Assembly: GCA_018812385.1 (NCBI GenBank)
Contig: JAHJDU010000246.1
Location: 1-5,653 of the forward strand
Reading direction: 5' to 3'
Length of the DNA: 5,653 nt
Source: Pseudomonadota bacterium
GTDB taxonomy: Bacteria; Desulfobacterota; Desulfobacteria; Desulfobacterales; Desulfobacteraceae
The position numbers and the translations under genes are program-made. A model generated the notes under the pieces. It was not told the origin of the DNA and made no database searches. It saw nothing but the letters and a program-made list of their open reading frames with translations. Numbering within the stretch: position 1 is the stretch's first letter; the number at the start of each line of letters is the position of its first letter. This document shows positions 4,411 to 5,653 of this stretch, one piece after another.

Positions 4411-5653
4411 CAACCATTTCTCAGGTCATTAATACCGCTCAATATGAAATCAAATAATATTTCAACATCATTTTCCTCAAGACAGGAAAAGGCCACCCGG
4501 ATATTTTTTTCTCCAAAAGAAATCAAACCAACGCCATAATTATCCAGAAGATGAACCCTTAAGACTTCTGCATCCACATCTTTAAGCCGGATACACATGA
4601 AATAACCAGAGTTAAAGGGATAGACATCAAAGAAATCATTGAATTTCGGATTTTTTAAGACTTTTTTTATTTTTAATGCACGTTTTTTCAGGAGCTCAAA
4701 TTTTTCCTGTTTATAAATTTCATAATTTTCATCTGCCATGGACTTTAAAAGAATGGTCTGGCTTAAGTGGGATGCATTGGAAATATTTCCCCGGATACAT
4801 CCTGCTGTCTTTTTTTCCAGTGCTTCAAGAACTGTGTTGTCTGCACCAGAAACACCATAGGTGATAAAGCCTATTCTCAAGCCCCAGGCATAATCTTCTT
4901 TTGTGGCACCATCAAGTTTTACAGCAACAAGACGTTTATCAGCTCCAGCTAATTGGGAAAATATGGATTCTCTGCTGGTTTCCTCTTCATAAAAAAGGCC
5001 AAAATAGGCATCGTCACAGGCTGCAACCACGTTGGTTCCCTTCTGGGCAACATCAATGAGAATACCTGCAACCCTTTTTGCTTCTGCTACGCTCAAAGAA
5101 TATCCGCTGGGATTATGGGGGAAATTTAAAATAGTAATAATTTTATCATTTTCCTTTGCCTGCTGACGAATTACTTTTTCAAAAGAATCAATATTAAACC
5201 GGGTCAATAGATCATCATAAGCCTTATAATGAACGATGCGGGCATTGTTTCTGACACAGAATGTCATATTATAATTGCCCCACATCATATCCGGCAGAAC
5301 AATCACATCATCAGAATCAATCCACATATCAGACAATATGCTGACCCCATGGGTGATACCTGAAGTCACAACAGGAAGACTGATTTCTTTATTTTTAAGA
5401 GACGGGTTCTTTTTATAAAGGTCAGCTTTCCATTTATTACGCAGAGTCATAAGACCAAAGGAAGGGGCATAGGTTAAATAATCATCCGGCTCAATATCTT
5501 TAATATATTTTGTGAGTGAAGAAAGGCTGAATACTTTGCTGCCTTCTTTTGCAATGCCAATAGTGGCATTAATTTTATCTGCTTTTTGTTTGGCTTCAGC
5601 GCTCTGACTGAGGATGCCCTTTGGAAAAAAAAGCTCTTTTCCCATATTGGAAA
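4410..5653 (-). CDS. Class I/II PLP-dependent aminotransferase, probably missing its first residues at the window edge
   Basis: A fold-type I aminotransferase using pyridoxal phosphate in the cytoplasm. Numbered from the in-frame ATG at 5645, it shows FPHNPSG (175-181) with the cofactor-contacting Asn178, CDDAYFG (210-216) with Asp211 and Tyr214, GATKEDYAWGLRIGF (246-260) with the Schiff-base Lys249 and phosphate-binding Arg257, and IRVAFS (382-387) with Arg383, the expected substrate-carboxylate contact. The substrate cannot be told. The frame stays open through Asn and Ser codons to the window end, and the 8 bases before the ATG hold no ribosome-binding site. Relatives I recall have extra residues before a similar GKELFFPKGILSQSAEA stretch. 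I therefore expect the true start to lie upstream and mark the gene as partial. Its stop overlaps the CLC start, indicating an operon. Confidence 0.9.
   Translation of the reverse strand, partial: SNMGKELFFPKGILSQSAEAKQKADKINATIGIAKEGSKVFSLSSLTKYIKDIEPDDYLTYAPSFGLMTLRNKWKADLYKKNPSLKNKEISLPVVTSGITHGVSILSDMWIDSDDVIVLPDMMWGNYNMTFCVRNNARIVHYKAYDDLLTRFNIDSFEKVIRQQAKENDKIITILNFPHNPSGYSLSVAEAKRVAGILIDVAQKGTNVVAACDDAYFGLFYEEETSRESIFSQLAGADKRLVAVKLDGATKEDYAWGLRIGFITYGVSGADNTVLEALEKKTAGCIRGNISNASHLSQTILLKSMADENYEIYKQEKFELLKKRALKIKKVLKNPKFNDFFDVYPFNSGYFMCIRLKDVDAEVLRVHLLDNYGVGLISFGEKNIRVAFSCLEENDVEILFDFILSGINDLRNG

Overview
The window looks like part of a mid-to-low GC bacterial chromosome. It joins an AT-rich accessory segment (about 1-1350) to an ordinary gene block (about 1360-5653). 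The PLP aminotransferase, the CLC protein and the MarR-TruA pair look to me like genes of anaerobic Desulfobacterota (Desulfobacteraceae-type sulfate reducers). That assignment is an impression from recalled homologs, not a database result.

Left part, all read from the minus strand. An abortive-infection gene of the AbiGi family (176-916) has a GTTAGGA box 19 nt upstream of its start. About 30 nt after its stop comes a hairpin with bulged bases, headed by ACCTAAC (83-145). Some 40 nt beyond the hairpin a second minus-strand gene starts and runs off the left edge. Its 13 complete codons read MNLPKFNETFIPI, which resembles the start of Mrr-type restriction proteins (Mrr_N domain). Short leader, gene, hairpin site, next gene in the same direction is the layout of integron gene cassettes. 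I therefore read this as a fragment of a defence-gene cassette array or a cluster of attC sites lacking an integrase. One half of the candidate attC fits the consensus poorly and no integrase is in view, so this stays a hypothesis.

Middle (943-1446). No convincing gene. It contains a roughly 173-bp imperfect palindromic element (1171-1343) with a nested inner hairpin and a repeated TGCAGCGGAA, followed by a TTGACA/TATAAT promoter region with small palindromes just before the MarR gene.

Right part. On the plus strand, a MarR-family regulator (1447-1893) overlaps truA (1886-2629) by 8 nt and was probably cotranscribed with it. On the minus strand, a class I/II aminotransferase (5653-4410, 5' end probably outside the window) is followed by a CLC chloride channel/transporter with two C-terminal CBS domains (4410-2620), joined by a TGATG stop/start. 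truA and the CLC gene converge and overlap tail to tail by 10 bp. The CLC protein keeps the gating glutamate, but by eye has His, Val and Phe at the central serine, internal proton-glutamate and central tyrosine positions. This makes its transport mode the most interesting biochemical question in the core part.
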